Shown: positions 1 through 10,751, numbered from the stretch's first letter. The stretch: DNA of 44,227 bases from Sphingomonas sp. (GCA_021732445.1 JAKFUZ010000029.1:1-44227), one strand, 5' to 3'. The notes: generated by a model not told the origin, from the letters alone. Translations and numbers: made by a program.

Positions 1-87
1 CTGTTCGGACCCATCGGCCACATCCCGCCTGCCGAGGCCGAAGCCAACTACTATGCCGCCAAACAAGACCTCGATATGGTCGCGTGA
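1..87 (+). CDS. IS3-family transposase, C-terminal end (partial)
   Basis: The reading frame is open from base 1 to a TGA at 85-87. It encodes about 28 residues with the pattern GPIGHIPPAEAEANYY near its start and a short acidic, methionine-containing tail. This pattern is typical of the extreme C-terminus of the OrfB (DDE integrase) product of IS3-family elements, which cuts and joins DNA ends during transposition. The catalytic DDE residues lie upstream of the window, so activity cannot be judged. The frame leads directly into the terminal repeat of the element. The identification comes from a short stretch, but one that is highly characteristic. Confidence 0.7.
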   Translation: MFGPIGHIPPAEAEANYYAAKQDLDMVA

Positions 88-126
88 CTCAAACCAAACC
101 GCCTCCGGGAAATCCGGGACGCTTCA
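1..126 (+). mobile_element. Right end of an IS3-family insertion sequence
   Basis: The window opens inside an insertion element. The last 29 codons of its transposase end at 87. The following stretch to about 126 ends in a GGGACGCTTCA-type terminus that resembles IS3-family right inverted repeats. The left end lies outside the window, so neither the inverted-repeat match nor the target duplication can be confirmed. The reading frame that resumes at 127 belongs to a different, truncated gene, which supports placing the element boundary near 126. Confidence 0.7.
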
Positions 127-285
127 CACGGTGCGCGTGCGTTTTACGAGACGATCATCCGGCGCGGCGAGGAAGTTCTGGCCGAGGTAAAGTCGAGCTG
201 GTGCTGCGTCGATGCCGGCACGCTGCGCCCGGCGCGGCTGACAAAGGCGATCGTCGAGACATTTTTCGGCCGCGCGCCGGACTGA
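127..285 (+). pseudogene. Acyl-CoA thioesterase (YbgC/FadM-like) C-terminal remnant cut by the IS element
   Basis: Immediately after the IS end an open frame runs to a TGA at 283-285. It encodes about 52 residues, including YETIIRRGEEVLAEVKSSW followed by a CCVDAGTLRPARL stretch. This resembles the C-terminal strands of hot-dog-fold thioesterases of the YbgC/4-hydroxybenzoyl-CoA thioesterase type, which hydrolyse acyl-CoA thioesters in the cytoplasm. The N-terminal half with the catalytic aspartate is absent, and there is no start codon or ribosome binding site in this frame, so the fragment is presumably inactive. The break coincides with the end of the IS3 element, so the insertion is the likely cause. 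The missing half could lie left of the element. Confidence 0.55.
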
Positions 286-294
286 TTTCGCCGC

Positions 295-570
295 TCAGCG
301 GATGCGGTCATTCGCGGCGCTGGGCAGGGTTGACTGCGGGTCGAGCGTGGCCGCGTTCATGCTGACGCCGGCATTGTCCATCATGTTGTCGGCCATGGCG
401 TTTGACGATTCTTCCGCCATCGATTCCAGCCGGTCGGCTTTCAGCACCATGTTGTGGTCCATTGCATCGGCATTATTGGCCAGCGCAATGTCGGCTTGGT
501 CGGGGGCGCACCCTGCGCCGGCGACCGTCGTCGCGGCCAGCATCAGGGCAAAGGCGCGTCGGCGGATCAT
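295..570 (-). CDS. Small putative lipoprotein
   Basis: This encodes 91 residues. An N-terminal MIRRRAFALMLAATTVAGAGC segment reads as a lipoprotein signal peptide with the lipobox cysteine at residue 21, so the mature protein is probably lipid-anchored in the cell envelope. The rest is polar and rich in Asn, Met, Ala and Asp, with repeated A-x-A-D/N-x-M patterns and no domain I recognise. Its ATG (568-570) overlaps the TGA of the M28 peptidase gene (567-569), the ATGA arrangement of translational coupling, so the two are almost certainly co-transcribed. Function is unknown. The coupling and the lipobox are the main reasons to accept it as a real gene rather than a shadow frame. Confidence 0.65.
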   Translation of the reverse strand: MIRRRAFALMLAATTVAGAGCAPDQADIALANNADAMDHNMVLKADRLESMAEESSNAMADNMMDNAGVSMNAATLDPQSTLPSAANDRIR

Positions 571-1973
571 GGTTTGGGGGCAACCGGGCCAATATCTTCC
601 GGCGCGTTGGCGACAGTTGCGATCATCGCCGTCCAGGCCGCAACATTCTGGCGGAGCTGCTCAGGGTCGATTCGCTCCAGCGTGTCTTCGGGCGTGTGGT
701 GATAATCAAAATAGCGCTGGCCCGACTGGTTGAGATCGACGCCAGCAACGCCCTGACGCGTCAGGGGCGCAATGTCGGCGCCGTTACCGCCAAGCGCTGT
801 TCCACGCACGATACCAAGCGGCGCGAGTGCGCGCTGCAGCCGGTCGCCAATTGCCGTGGCATTGTCGGGCAAATTGGTTTCGAAGCGCCACACCCGGTCG
901 GCGCCAAAATCGGATTCCGCGACCAGCACGTGCCGCTCCCCCTTGTGCGCCTCGGCATAGGCCCGCGCGCCGGCGCCGCCGGTCTCTTCGTCGCCAAACC
1001 AGACAACGCGCACGGTGCGGCGGGGAGCGGGGCCATCGAGCAATCGCCGGGCGGCAGCGGCGGTAATGGCGACCCCTGCGCCGTCATCAATGGCGCCCGT
1101 ACCAAGATCCCAGCTATCGAGATGGCCACCGACCAGCACGATGCCAGCCGATGGGTCAGTTCCAGGAACATCGGCGATGACGTTGCCGGTTTCGGTCATG
1201 CCAAGATCGCGCGGTGTGAGCGTCAGGTGCAGCATCACAGGCTTGCCCCGGCTTAGCATCCGCGAGAGGTTGTCCGCATCCGACGTTGACAATGCGGCGG
1301 CGGGGATGGGGGTGACGCCCGCCTCGAAATTCGTCTGCCCGGTATGCGGCCCGCGGCCATGATCGCTGCCGATCGAGCGGATAACGATGGCAGCCGCCCC
1401 CTTTTTCGCCGCGATGTTGGGACCAACAAAGCGCGCTGCGCCAAACTGGCCATAGCTCGATCCATCCTGTGTGGCGACCATTGCGTTGGAAACAAACGCG
1501 ATCTTGCCTTTAAGGCTGCCATCGGGCGCGGCAATCAGGTCGGCAAAACCCGGAAAATAGACAATCGGCAGCGTGATGCCATCGGCAGGCGTTGCGCCCG
1601 AGCCGCCAAGCGCCGTCAGCCGCAGCTTCTGCGGGAAGGGGCTGACCACCTCGGCCGTCTCCACACCGCGCACCCAGGTGCGCATCATCGTCGTCTCGAT
1701 GTGCACATTCTTGAAGCCAAGCGCTGCAAGTTTCGCGACCGCCCAGCGCCGCGCCCGCGCCTCGGCCTCGGTGCCGGCAAGGCGCGGCCCAACCTCGGTC
1801 GTCAATCCTTCGATAATGTCATAGGCGACATCGTCCTTCAGCGCGGCATCGCGCAGCGCCTCCACCGCCGGGTCGGCGGGGGCGAAGGCGGGGACGGCGG
1901 TGCGCTGCGCGGGCAGCGCGGTGGCGCAAAGTGCGGTGGCCGCAAGCGCGGCTGCAAGGCGGGACATGGTCAT
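567..1973 (-). CDS. M28-family zinc aminopeptidase, exported
   Basis: This encodes 468 residues from the chosen start at 1973. An N-terminal hydrophobic stretch (about residues 5-20) ending near LPAQ is a probable signal peptide, so the enzyme likely acts in the periplasm. The M28 zinc-binding landmarks are visible in order: GGHLDSWD with His near residue 284, GAIDDGAG with a bridging Asp, DEETGG with the general-base Glu, ESDFGAD, and a late HHTPEDT with the final His. Family members remove N-terminal amino acids from peptides using two zinc ions. Upstream in-frame codons exist to 2009, but residues 1-12 of that longer form would precede the signal peptide, so I prefer the internal ATG; 1967 is also possible. 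The gene is divergent from ettA and coupled to the downstream lipoprotein gene. The physiological substrate is not evident. Confidence 0.88.
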   Translation of the reverse strand: MTMSRLAAALAATALCATALPAQRTAVPAFAPADPAVEALRDAALKDDVAYDIIEGLTTEVGPRLAGTEAEARARRWAVAKLAALGFKNVHIETTMMRTWVRGVETAEVVSPFPQKLRLTALGGSGATPADGITLPIVYFPGFADLIAAPDGSLKGKIAFVSNAMVATQDGSSYGQFGAARFVGPNIAAKKGAAAIVIRSIGSDHGRGPHTGQTNFEAGVTPIPAAALSTSDADNLSRMLSRGKPVMLHLTLTPRDLGMTETGNVIADVPGTDPSAGIVLVGGHLDSWDLGTGAIDDGAGVAITAAAARRLLDGPAPRRTVRVVWFGDEETGGAGARAYAEAHKGERHVLVAESDFGADRVWRFETNLPDNATAIGDRLQRALAPLGIVRGTALGGNGADIAPLTRQGVAGVDLNQSGQRYFDYHHTPEDTLERIDPEQLRQNVAAWTAMIATVANAPEDIGPVAPKP

Positions 1974-2078
1974 GCCACATGAGTTAGCGAGGAGACTGGC
2001 GTTTGCCAATCCACAGCCGCGCGGCTATGCGGCTCCAACCAATTTCTTTGCCCAATCGAACAACGGAGCTGATCGGCC

Positions 2079-3758
<1,680 letters not shown>

Positions 3759-3913
3759 GCGCTACCTGGCGTTTCCTGTCAGGAACTGACCGGCCCTTTT
3801 GCCCCGACAAAACCCGGCGTTAGTTACATGACCGCCGGCATCCATGACGTGCGCGACGCGTTTGTGGACGACGCGTCCTTGCCGGGACACAACGCAACAC
3901 TCCATCAAGGCGC

Positions 3914-4423
3914 TCAGCGGATACCAGTCTTTTGGGCGTCTTGATGGTCCTGATATTCCACCGCCATCACCTCATAGTCCCGCTCGCCGCCCGGCAGCGT
4001 CACGCGCCGCACATCTCCCACCGCGGCACCCCGCAGCGCCCGGGCGAGCGGCGCGCTCCAGCCGACGCGACCAGCGCCGGCGTCTGCCTCATCATCGCCG
4101 ACTAGCGTCACAATGCGGTGCTTATCGTGCTCATCGGCGATGGTAACGCGCGCGCCGAACCACACGCGCTCTCGATCGGGTTGTGCGGCAGGGTCGATGA
4201 CCTTCGCCGCCTTCATGCGGCGCGCCAGCCAGCCAAGCCGCCGGTCGATCTCGCGCAGCCGCTTGCGGCCGTAAATGTAATCGCCATTTTCCGATCGGTC
4301 GCCATTGCCCGCCGCCCAGGAAACGACCTCGACGATGCGTGGCCGCTCCTCGCCCAGCAGCGCGTCATATTCGGCCCGCAGCGCCGCATAGCCCGCAGGC
4401 GTTATGTAATTGGGCTGGTCCAC
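3914..4423 (-). CDS. greB: GreA/GreB-family transcript cleavage factor, GreB-like
   Basis: This encodes 169 residues and starts at a GTG (4421-4423). The N-terminal half (about 10-85) is a charged coiled-coil hairpin with the acidic tip segment GNGDRSENGDYIYGRKR. The C-terminal half is the FKBP-like domain, with WFGARVTIADE and VGWSAPLARALRGAAVGD. Proteins of this family insert the coiled coil into the RNA polymerase secondary channel and stimulate cleavage of backtracked transcripts through two acidic tip residues. The basic hairpin and the pattern YIYGRKRLREIDRRL favour GreB over GreA. The gene lies 44 nt downstream of the lytic transglycosylase gene on the same strand, so the two may share a transcript. 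Confidence 0.88.
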   Translation of the reverse strand: MDQPNYITPAGYAALRAEYDALLGEERPRIVEVVSWAAGNGDRSENGDYIYGRKRLREIDRRLGWLARRMKAAKVIDPAAQPDRERVWFGARVTIADEHDKHRIVTLVGDDEADAGAGRVGWSAPLARALRGAAVGDVRRVTLPGGERDYEVMAVEYQDHQDAQKTGIR

Positions 4424-4467
4424 AGCGCCGGTGTTTACGGCAGGAAGTGCTCGCGGGGGAAGGGGCG

Positions 4468-6468
4468 CTAGCCGGCAGGTGTCGAGCGCCCGAGATACCA
4501 GCTTATCCGCGCGCCGCCGGTCGCGCGCGCCTTGTTCGGGTTCAGCAAATCATAGACAACGGCATTTTCAACGACATGCTGCACATAGGCGCGGGTTTCC
4601 GAATAGGGGATCGCCTCGATCCAGTCGATCATGTCGATTGCGCCGGTGCGCGGGTCGCCATTGGCGCGCAGCCATTTGTTCACATTGCCGCCGCCCGCAT
4701 TATAGGCGGCAATCGCCAGCGGGTAACTTGCATAGGTGGTGTAGAGGCGCTGGAAATAGGCCGAGCCGAGCTGGATATTATATTGCGGGTCGCCGGTGAG
4801 TGCTGCGCTGTCAAACGCAACGCCGAGCTTGCCCGCCTGTTCGCGCGCGGTGCTGGGCAGGAGCTGCATCAGGCCACGCGCGCCCGCGCGGGACACGGCG
4901 GCCCGATCAAACTGACTTTCCTGGCGCGAAATGGCGTGGACGATCGTCCACGCATCGGCCGCGCCCGCCGGTATGGCGACACTTGGATAACCGGTGGCGA
5001 CATAGTCGGTCAGCCCGTTTTGAAGGGCGCTGCGGCCAATCAACACGCCAAGATCAGGCCGGCCAAGCGTGCGTGACAGCTCGGTTGCAAGCGCATGGTC
5101 GCTGTCCGTCGTCGCATTCAGCGCGATTTGCCGGATGAACGCGGTCTGGTCGCCATGGGCGCCGACCGTGCCGAGATAGCGCGCGGCGCGCACCACTTCG
5201 CTCGCATAAAAGGCCTCGCGCGCTTGCGGGTCAATGGGGCGCGCGGCCATTTCCGGCGGCGGCGCAAGCGCCCGGCCCAGCTTTTCGGTCGCGACCTGGC
5301 CGTAAAACTGGTCACGATAGGCAGCGGCCCGGCTGAACCACTGCGTCGCCTCGTCGCGGCGACCGGCGGCAAGGGCCGCGCGCCCGGCCCAATAATAGCC
5401 CTTGGCACGCAGACCAGCGCCCTGGGCGCCGCCGGCATAGCGCGCGAACAACGCAATCGCCTCTGCCGGGCGGTTGAGCGCCTTCATCGCCGTTTGCCCG
5501 GCAAGCCAGACAAGATCGGTATAGGCGTCGCGCTCCGCCCAGGGACGTGTCGAAATGTCCGTGCCTTCCGGATAGGCATCGTCGACCTGCCGCGCGATGT
5601 TGAAGGCAAGCTCATGTTGTCCGTCGGCCGCTGCACCGCGCGCATTGGCCAGCAGCACCTGATACCAGCCGGCGATATTGGCAGGGCGCGCGGTCAGCAT
5701 GCGCGGCCTGGCCAGCCAGGCGCGGGCGGCGGCCCAGCTCCCGCTGGTGCGCAGCCATGTGGCGCGGTCGGCGACATAGCCTGCGTCACCGGCATAGGGC
5801 GGCTCGGCATCGGCGGCGGCGCGGGCAGCGGCATCGGGGGCCTTGGAACGAAATGCCAGTCGCGCCTCGAAAACGGCCAGGCGGGCCGGGCTGACCAGCG
5901 CGATTTGGCGCTGCGCCGCCGGTATGGCGCCCGCCCAGAGCAGCGCGTCCATCCGCGCATCATGGTCTGCCGGGGTTAGCGCGGCGCTGAACTGCGCCAG
6001 GATCATCGCCTCATCGCTGGCGGGCAGCGTCCCCTGGGTCCAGGCGGCGCGGGCGGCCAGATTGGCGTCGCTCATCAGCCCGATGGATGCCAGCGCCTGA
6101 GCGTTGCGCGCCATGCCAGTGCCGGTCAGCGGCGCAAACCGGCGGAAATAGCTTGCCGCCACGCCGGGCGACCAGCTCCTCACGTCAAGCGCCCGCTCGG
6201 CCTGTCGGCGCAGCGCCATTTCGCCCGGCCAGCCGGGGTGAGCGAGCAGAAAACCGGCATAATCGTCAAAACCCAGGCCGCTTGATTGCTGCAATTGCTG
6301 CCACTGCGCAACTGCGGCGCCCAGCGCTGTGCCGGCCTCTGCCGCAGCCGGCGCCTGCTGCAATTTCTGGCGATAGGCCTCAAGCTGATCCTGCACCGCG
6401 GCCGTCGACACCGCGATGCCCGATACGCCCGCAAGCAGCAAACCAGATCGTATGACGATACTCCACAT
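4468..6468 (-). CDS. Soluble lytic murein transglycosylase (Slt70-like), periplasmic
   Basis: This encodes 666 residues. An N-terminal hydrophobic segment (about 3-24) is a likely signal peptide. Residues 30-480 are alanine-rich helical repeats similar to the U-shaped superhelix of Slt70. The C-terminal domain is the SLT fold: AISRQESQFD with catalytic Glu at 517, then GARGLMQLLPSTA, and AIAAYNAGGGNV. These are the standard lytic transglycosylase motifs. The enzyme cleaves the glycan backbone of peptidoglycan and leaves 1,6-anhydro-muramic acid ends. It is divergent from dapA, whose product feeds the diaminopimelate/lysine branch of peptidoglycan precursor synthesis, so the neighbourhood has a murein theme. 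Length and domain order match the family. Confidence 0.92.
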   Translation of the reverse strand: MWSIVIRSGLLLAGVSGIAVSTAAVQDQLEAYRQKLQQAPAAAEAGTALGAAVAQWQQLQQSSGLGFDDYAGFLLAHPGWPGEMALRRQAERALDVRSWSPGVAASYFRRFAPLTGTGMARNAQALASIGLMSDANLAARAAWTQGTLPASDEAMILAQFSAALTPADHDARMDALLWAGAIPAAQRQIALVSPARLAVFEARLAFRSKAPDAAARAAADAEPPYAGDAGYVADRATWLRTSGSWAAARAWLARPRMLTARPANIAGWYQVLLANARGAAADGQHELAFNIARQVDDAYPEGTDISTRPWAERDAYTDLVWLAGQTAMKALNRPAEAIALFARYAGGAQGAGLRAKGYYWAGRAALAAGRRDEATQWFSRAAAYRDQFYGQVATEKLGRALAPPPEMAARPIDPQAREAFYASEVVRAARYLGTVGAHGDQTAFIRQIALNATTDSDHALATELSRTLGRPDLGVLIGRSALQNGLTDYVATGYPSVAIPAGAADAWTIVHAISRQESQFDRAAVSRAGARGLMQLLPSTAREQAGKLGVAFDSAALTGDPQYNIQLGSAYFQRLYTTYASYPLAIAAYNAGGGNVNKWLRANGDPRTGAIDMIDWIEAIPYSETRAYVQHVVENAVVYDLLNPNKARATGGARISWYLGRSTPAG

Positions 6469-6558
6469 GTGGACAAGATAGGCGTTCGCTGCGTATTTGT
6501 CGCGTCAGAAAATTACGCAAAGCCGGCATTTGTCGTGCCGCGGGAGCCACTGAACGTC

Positions 6559-7440
6559 ATGTTTTCCGGATCAATCCCTGCGCTTGTCACGCCATTTTCC
6601 GCCGCAGGTGAATTCGATGCGCCCGCCTATCGCGCGCTGATCGAGTGGCAAATCGCGCAAGGCTCGTCGGCGCTCGTTCCCTGCGGGACAACGGGCGAAG
6701 CGGCGACGATGAGCGCGGCTGAGCATTTTGACGTGGTTCGCGTCTGCGCCGAACAGGCAGCGGGCCGGGTGCCGGTGATTGCCGGGGCAGGTTCCAACGA
6801 CACGCGCGTTGCGATGGACAATATCAAGGCGGCGAAAGCGGCGGGCGCAGACGCGGCGCTGATGGTGCCGCCTTATTATAACCGGCCCAATCAGGAAGGC
6901 ATTTTCCGCCATTTTGAAGCTGTTGCCGGCGCCTGCGACCTGCCGATCATCCTGTATAACGTGCCCGGTCGCACGGTGACGGATATCGCACCGGAAACGG
7001 TGATCCGCCTGGCGAACGCTTTTCCGACCATTGTCGGCATCAAGGATGCAACCGGCCAGCTCCAGCGGGTATCGGCCCACCGGGTCGCGCTGGGCGCGGG
7101 GTTTTGCCAGCTTTCCGGCAACGACGAAACGGCGCTTGCCTTCAACGCAATGGGCGGGGTGGGGTGTATTTCGGTGAGCGCCAATGTTGCCCCCCGACTA
7201 TGCGCCGATTTTCAGGCGGCATGGGCAAAGGGCGATGTGGAGCGCGCGCGCGCGGTGCATGAGCGGCTGTTCGCGCTGCATCTGGCGCTGTTCACCGACG
7301 CCTCGCCGGGGCCAGTGAAATATGCCATGAGCAAGGTGCGCCCCGATTTTCCGACCGCGCTGCGCCTGCCGATGACGTGGCCAGGCGAGGCAAGCCAGCG
7401 CGCCGTGGATGCGGCGCTGGCGCAGGCGGGGGTGGTTTAG
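6559..7440 (+). CDS. dapA: 4-hydroxy-tetrahydrodipicolinate synthase
   Basis: This encodes 293 residues, the standard length. It condenses pyruvate with aspartate semialdehyde, the first committed step to diaminopimelate and lysine, in the cytoplasm. Visible landmarks are GSIPALVTPF at the N-terminus, the substrate loop GTTGE near residue 43, Tyr133 in the LYNVPGRT segment, and the Schiff-base Lys162 in GIKDATG. An open frame extends upstream to 6286, but that part is antisense to the transglycosylase gene and has no DapA character, so the ATG at 6559 is chosen. A membrane protein gene starts 4 nt after its stop and smpB follows, forming a probable three-gene operon. Confidence 0.96.
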   Translation: MFSGSIPALVTPFSAAGEFDAPAYRALIEWQIAQGSSALVPCGTTGEAATMSAAEHFDVVRVCAEQAAGRVPVIAGAGSNDTRVAMDNIKAAKAAGADAALMVPPYYNRPNQEGIFRHFEAVAGACDLPIILYNVPGRTVTDIAPETVIRLANAFPTIVGIKDATGQLQRVSAHRVALGAGFCQLSGNDETALAFNAMGGVGCISVSANVAPRLCADFQAAWAKGDVERARAVHERLFALHLALFTDASPGPVKYAMSKVRPDFPTALRLPMTWPGEASQRAVDAALAQAGVV

Positions 7441-7444
7441 CGCG

Positions 7445-8032
7445 ATGGGCATTTACAGCGGCGAGGACCGGTTGATCGACGCGTTCGCCGCGCGGTTCGA
7501 AGGCGAGGGACGTGACGTGGTGTTCCGCGCCAACCTGAAAGCGGCGCCGGTGCGGGTGACGCAGGCTGAGCGCGATGAGGAAATAGCCCGTTATCGCCGC
7601 GCGATGCGCTGGATGATGCTGGCTTGTGTAGTCAGTGCTCTGGGCGCAATTTCGGCGCTGGTAACCGTCAACATTGCTTATGACGTGGAGGAGCAGTCCT
7701 GGGAGATTTGGGCGGTGGTTCTGGCGCTGACTGCGGGATTGCTTGCTGCGACTTGGTACAACCATAGGGCGCCCGATCGGCGTTTTGCAGATCGTCTTCC
7801 GATAGCGGCGGGTTTGCGACAGGATGAGGTGCGGCGGCGGAAATTCGGGCAAATCTCATGGAGCAACCTGGCGATGGCGCCGCTCGGTGCGCTGGTCATG
7901 CTCATTCCACGGAACAACGAAGAGTTGTGGGGCAATTGGTGGAATATCAAATTGGGCGCCGCCACGCTGCTGATGGCAGCCGTCGCGGTGCAGGCCTATC
8001 GCAAATGGCGGTTCGAGCGCGAGGACCGCTGA
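7445..8032 (+). CDS. Unknown membrane protein between dapA and smpB
   Basis: This encodes 195 residues from the ATG at 7445, 4 nt after the dapA stop. The N-terminal 50 residues are charged and soluble. Hydrophobic segments follow at roughly 57-80 (WMMLACVVSALGAISALVTV), 88-105 (a second helix containing ALTAGLLAAT), 145-160 (LAMAPLGALVML) and 170-185 (LGAATLLMAAVAVQAY). It therefore looks like an inner-membrane protein with about four helices and a short basic C-terminus. I recognise no domain. The tight spacing after dapA and the position before smpB support a real, co-transcribed gene. A role in the cell envelope is possible but not shown. Confidence 0.75.
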   Translation: MGIYSGEDRLIDAFAARFEGEGRDVVFRANLKAAPVRVTQAERDEEIARYRRAMRWMMLACVVSALGAISALVTVNIAYDVEEQSWEIWAVVLALTAGLLAATWYNHRAPDRRFADRLPIAAGLRQDEVRRRKFGQISWSNLAMAPLGALVMLIPRNNEELWGNWWNIKLGAATLLMAAVAVQAYRKWRFEREDR

Positions 8033-8074
8033 CGCTTCCCTTCGGCGTCGTGCGCCCTTACATGCCGCATCCTT

Positions 8075-8557
8075 ATGGCTCGCCCGAAACCGCCCGCGTT
8101 CGAGAAAACCAAGATCGTCGCCGAAAACCGGCGCGCGCGGTTTGATTATGCCATCGAGACGGTGTTCGAGGCGGGTATTGCGCTTACCGGCACTGAGGTG
8201 AAGTCGCTGCGCTCGGGCACCGGCTCGATTGCGGAAAGCTATGCTGAAGTGAAGGATGGCCAGGTCTGGCTCGTCAATTCCAACGTGCCCGAGTTCAGCC
8301 ATGGCAACCGCTTCAATCACGAGCCAAAACGGGCGCGCAAGCTGCTGCTCCACGAGCGGGAGATCAACAAGATGCACGGGGCGGTGGCGCGCGAAGGCAT
8401 GACGCTGGTGCCGCTGATGATCTATTTCAATTCCAAGGGCCGCGCCAAGGTCGAACTGGCGCTTGCCAAGGGCAAAAAGGCGCATGACAAGCGCGAAACC
8501 ATCAAAGAGCGCGACTGGAAACGCGAACAGGGCCGGATCATGCGCGACCGGGGCTGA
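8075..8557 (+). CDS. smpB: SsrA (tmRNA)-binding protein SmpB
   Basis: This encodes 160 residues, the usual size. It has the SmpB signature segments: a [14 protein letters not shown] start, [13 protein letters not shown] with the conserved GTEVKS, SIAESYA, and a basic C-terminal tail from about residue 130 that contains the [16 protein letters not shown] pattern. SmpB binds tmRNA and brings it to stalled ribosomes for trans-translation, with the tail acting as a decoding mimic. It lies 42 nt downstream of the membrane protein gene on the same strand. The start ATG fits the family N-terminus. Confidence 0.96.
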   Translation: MARPKPPAFEKTKIVAENRRARFDYAIETVFEAGIALTGTEVKSLRSGTGSIAESYAEVKDGQVWLVNSNVPEFSHGNRFNHEPKRARKLLLHEREINKMHGAVAREGMTLVPLMIYFNSKGRAKVELALAKGKKAHDKRETIKERDWKREQGRIMRDRG

Positions 8558-8630
8558 GGCCACCGGCAACGCGTGAGCTGGTAGCCGGCCCGACACAAAA
8601 ATTTCATAAGTCGTTTCGGTTGACACTGGT

Positions 8631-8658
8631 TTGACTCACCGTGTCATTGCAGTAGAAC
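8631..8658 (+). promoter_or_regulatory. Putative sigma-70-type promoter of the first M13 peptidase gene
   Basis: TTGACT at 8631-8636 is separated by 16 nt from TAGAAC at 8653-8658. The ATG of the peptidase gene is at 8694, preceded by an AAGGA ribosome binding site. A second TTGACA at 8620-8625 lies 11 nt upstream and could be an alternative -35 box. The call is made from motif similarity only. Confidence 0.4.
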
Positions 8659-8693
8659 ACGCAAAGTTGCCCCCTCTGGATCAAGGATGACCC

Positions 8694-10751
8694 ATGCGGA
8701 AATCGCTTTTCGTCACGTCGCTGCTTGCAACCGCCGCCTTTGCCAGCATCGCCATCGCCAAGAATGCGGCGCCCGAGCCAACGCCGCCCGCGGCGGCTGC
8801 GACCGCGGCCAAGCCCGAAATCGGCGACTTTGGGCTCGACATGACGGGCGTGAACAAAAGCGTGAAACCTGGCGACGATTTTTCGGCTTATGCCGGCGGC
8901 GGCTGGGCGGCGCGCACGGAAATTCCGGCGGACCGCGCGGCCTATGGCATGTTCAACGTGTTGCAGGATCGCTCGCTTGAGCAGACCCGCACGATTTTAA
9001 ACGAGGCGGTCAAGCAGCCGGGCAACAAGGCGGGCGATTTTTTCGCGAGCTTCATGGATGAAGACGCGATCAATGCCCGGGGCGTCCAGCCGGTGATGCC
9101 ATGGCTCAGCCAGATCAAGGGCGCCGCCGACAAGACTGCGCTTGCGGTGACAATGGCGGCGCTGCAGCGGCAGGGCGTGGGCGGCCTGTTCGGGGTTGGC
9201 GTGGGGCAGGACAGCAAGGCGCCCGACAATTACATCGTGAGCGTTGGCCAGTCGGGCCTTGGCCTGCCGGACCGCGATTATTATTTGAAGGATGACGCGA
9301 AGCTTGCCGATATCCGCACCAAGTATCAGGCGTATCTGGCGCAGATGCTGACGCTGGCGGGCGAGGGCGATGGGGCCGCGCGGGCCGCTGCGATATTCGC
9401 CTTCGAAAAGCAGCTTGCGACCGTGCACTGGACGCGGATCGAGTCGCGTGATGCCGACAAGACCTATAACAAATGGGCTGCGGCTGATTTTCTTGCCAAG
9501 GCGCCGGGTTATCCCTGGGCCGAAGTCGGTCAGGCGCTTGGCACGGCCGGCCAGGCAAGCTTTATCGTTGACCAGCCAAGTGCTGTCGCCGGTGAGGCCA
9601 GAATTTTTGCGGAAACGCCGCTGAACGTGTTGCAGGATTATGCGATGCTGCGGGTGCTGCGCGGCATGGCGGGTGTTTTGGCCAAGCCGATCTACGATGC
9701 CAATTTTGCGTTTTATGGCACGGTGCTGTCGGGTCAGCCGCAACCGCAGCCGCGCTGGAAGCGGGGTGTCGGGCTGGTAAGTGCGTCGCTTGGCGATGAT
9801 ATCGGCCAGCAATATGTCGCGAAATATTTTCCGCCGGCGGCCAAGTCGCAGGCTGATGCGCTGGTGAAGAACCTCATCGCGGCCATGGGCCACCGCATCG
9901 ACACGCTGGCCTGGATGGCGCCCGCCACCAAAGCAAAGGCGCGCAAAAAGCTCGCCGCATTTACCGCCAAAATCGGTTACCCAAGCAAGTGGCGCGATTA
10001 TTCTTCGCTCACCATTTCTCGCGACAATATCGTTGGCAATGTGGCGGCGGCCAACGCCTATGAATATAATCGCGATCTGGCCAAGCTCGGCGCGCCGATT
10101 GACCGGACGGAGTGGTTTCTCACCCCGATGACGATCAACGCCTATGCCAACCCGCCGATGAACGAAATCGTTTTTCCGGCCGCGATTTTGCAGCCGCCAT
10201 TCTTTGATCCAAACGCTGACCCGGCGGTGAATTATGGCGGCATTGGTGCCGTGATCGGCCATGAGATCAGCCACCATTTCGACGATCAGGGTCGCAAATA
10301 CGACCCGACCGGCAAGCTCGCCGAATGGTGGACGGCCGAAGACGTGAAGCGCTTTGCCAGCTTTACCGACAAGCTCGTCAAGCAATATGACGCCTATGAA
10401 CCGGTCCCCGGCCAGCATGTGCAGGGCGGCCTTACGCTGGGCGAGAATATTGCCGATCTGGCCGGGCTCACGGTTGCGCTCGACGCCTATCACCGGTCGC
10501 TGGGCGGCAAGCCGGCGCCGGTTATTGGCGGGCTGACGGGCGATCAGCGCTTCTACCTGGGCTGGGCGCAGGTGTGGCGCATCAAATATCGCGAGCCGGC
10601 GCTGCGCGCGCAGCTCCTGTCGGATCCCCACTCACCCGGCCCGCAGCGGGTTGCAACGGTGCGCAACCTTGATCCCTGGTATAAGGCGTTCGGCGCCAAG
10701 CCTGGCGACAAGCAATATCTGGCGCCGGCCGACCGGGTCCGCATCTGGTAA
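8694..10751 (+). CDS. M13-family (neprilysin/PepO-like) metallopeptidase, exported, copy 1
   Basis: This encodes 685 residues, typical of M13 peptidases. A signal peptide is visible (MRKSLFVTSLLATAAFAS and on to about residue 22), so the enzyme is probably periplasmic or secreted. The zinc site is intact: HEISH at 523-527 with catalytic Glu524, and the third ligand Glu584 in GENIADLAG. NAYANPP with the following FPAAILQPPFF and the C-terminal CxxW-like region match the family, although the usual CxxW cysteine is not obvious. Family members cleave oligopeptides below about 40 residues. A closely related gene follows immediately, separated by a terminator, which indicates a tandem duplication. 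The substrate is unknown. Confidence 0.92.
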   Translation: MRKSLFVTSLLATAAFASIAIAKNAAPEPTPPAAAATAAKPEIGDFGLDMTGVNKSVKPGDDFSAYAGGGWAARTEIPADRAAYGMFNVLQDRSLEQTRTILNEAVKQPGNKAGDFFASFMDEDAINARGVQPVMPWLSQIKGAADKTALAVTMAALQRQGVGGLFGVGVGQDSKAPDNYIVSVGQSGLGLPDRDYYLKDDAKLADIRTKYQAYLAQMLTLAGEGDGAARAAAIFAFEKQLATVHWTRIESRDADKTYNKWAAADFLAKAPGYPWAEVGQALGTAGQASFIVDQPSAVAGEARIFAETPLNVLQDYAMLRVLRGMAGVLAKPIYDANFAFYGTVLSGQPQPQPRWKRGVGLVSASLGDDIGQQYVAKYFPPAAKSQADALVKNLIAAMGHRIDTLAWMAPATKAKARKKLAAFTAKIGYPSKWRDYSSLTISRDNIVGNVAAANAYEYNRDLAKLGAPIDRTEWFLTPMTINAYANPPMNEIVFPAAILQPPFFDPNADPAVNYGGIGAVIGHEISHHFDDQGRKYDPTGKLAEWWTAEDVKRFASFTDKLVKQYDAYEPVPGQHVQGGLTLGENIADLAGLTVALDAYHRSLGGKPAPVIGGLTGDQRFYLGWAQVWRIKYREPALRAQLLSDPHSPGPQRVATVRNLDPWYKAFGAKPGDKQYLAPADRVRIW

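Noticed and set aside
3773..3785. Palindrome TTCCTG-T-CAGGAA after ettA as a terminator
   Set aside because: The loop would be a single base and no T run follows.
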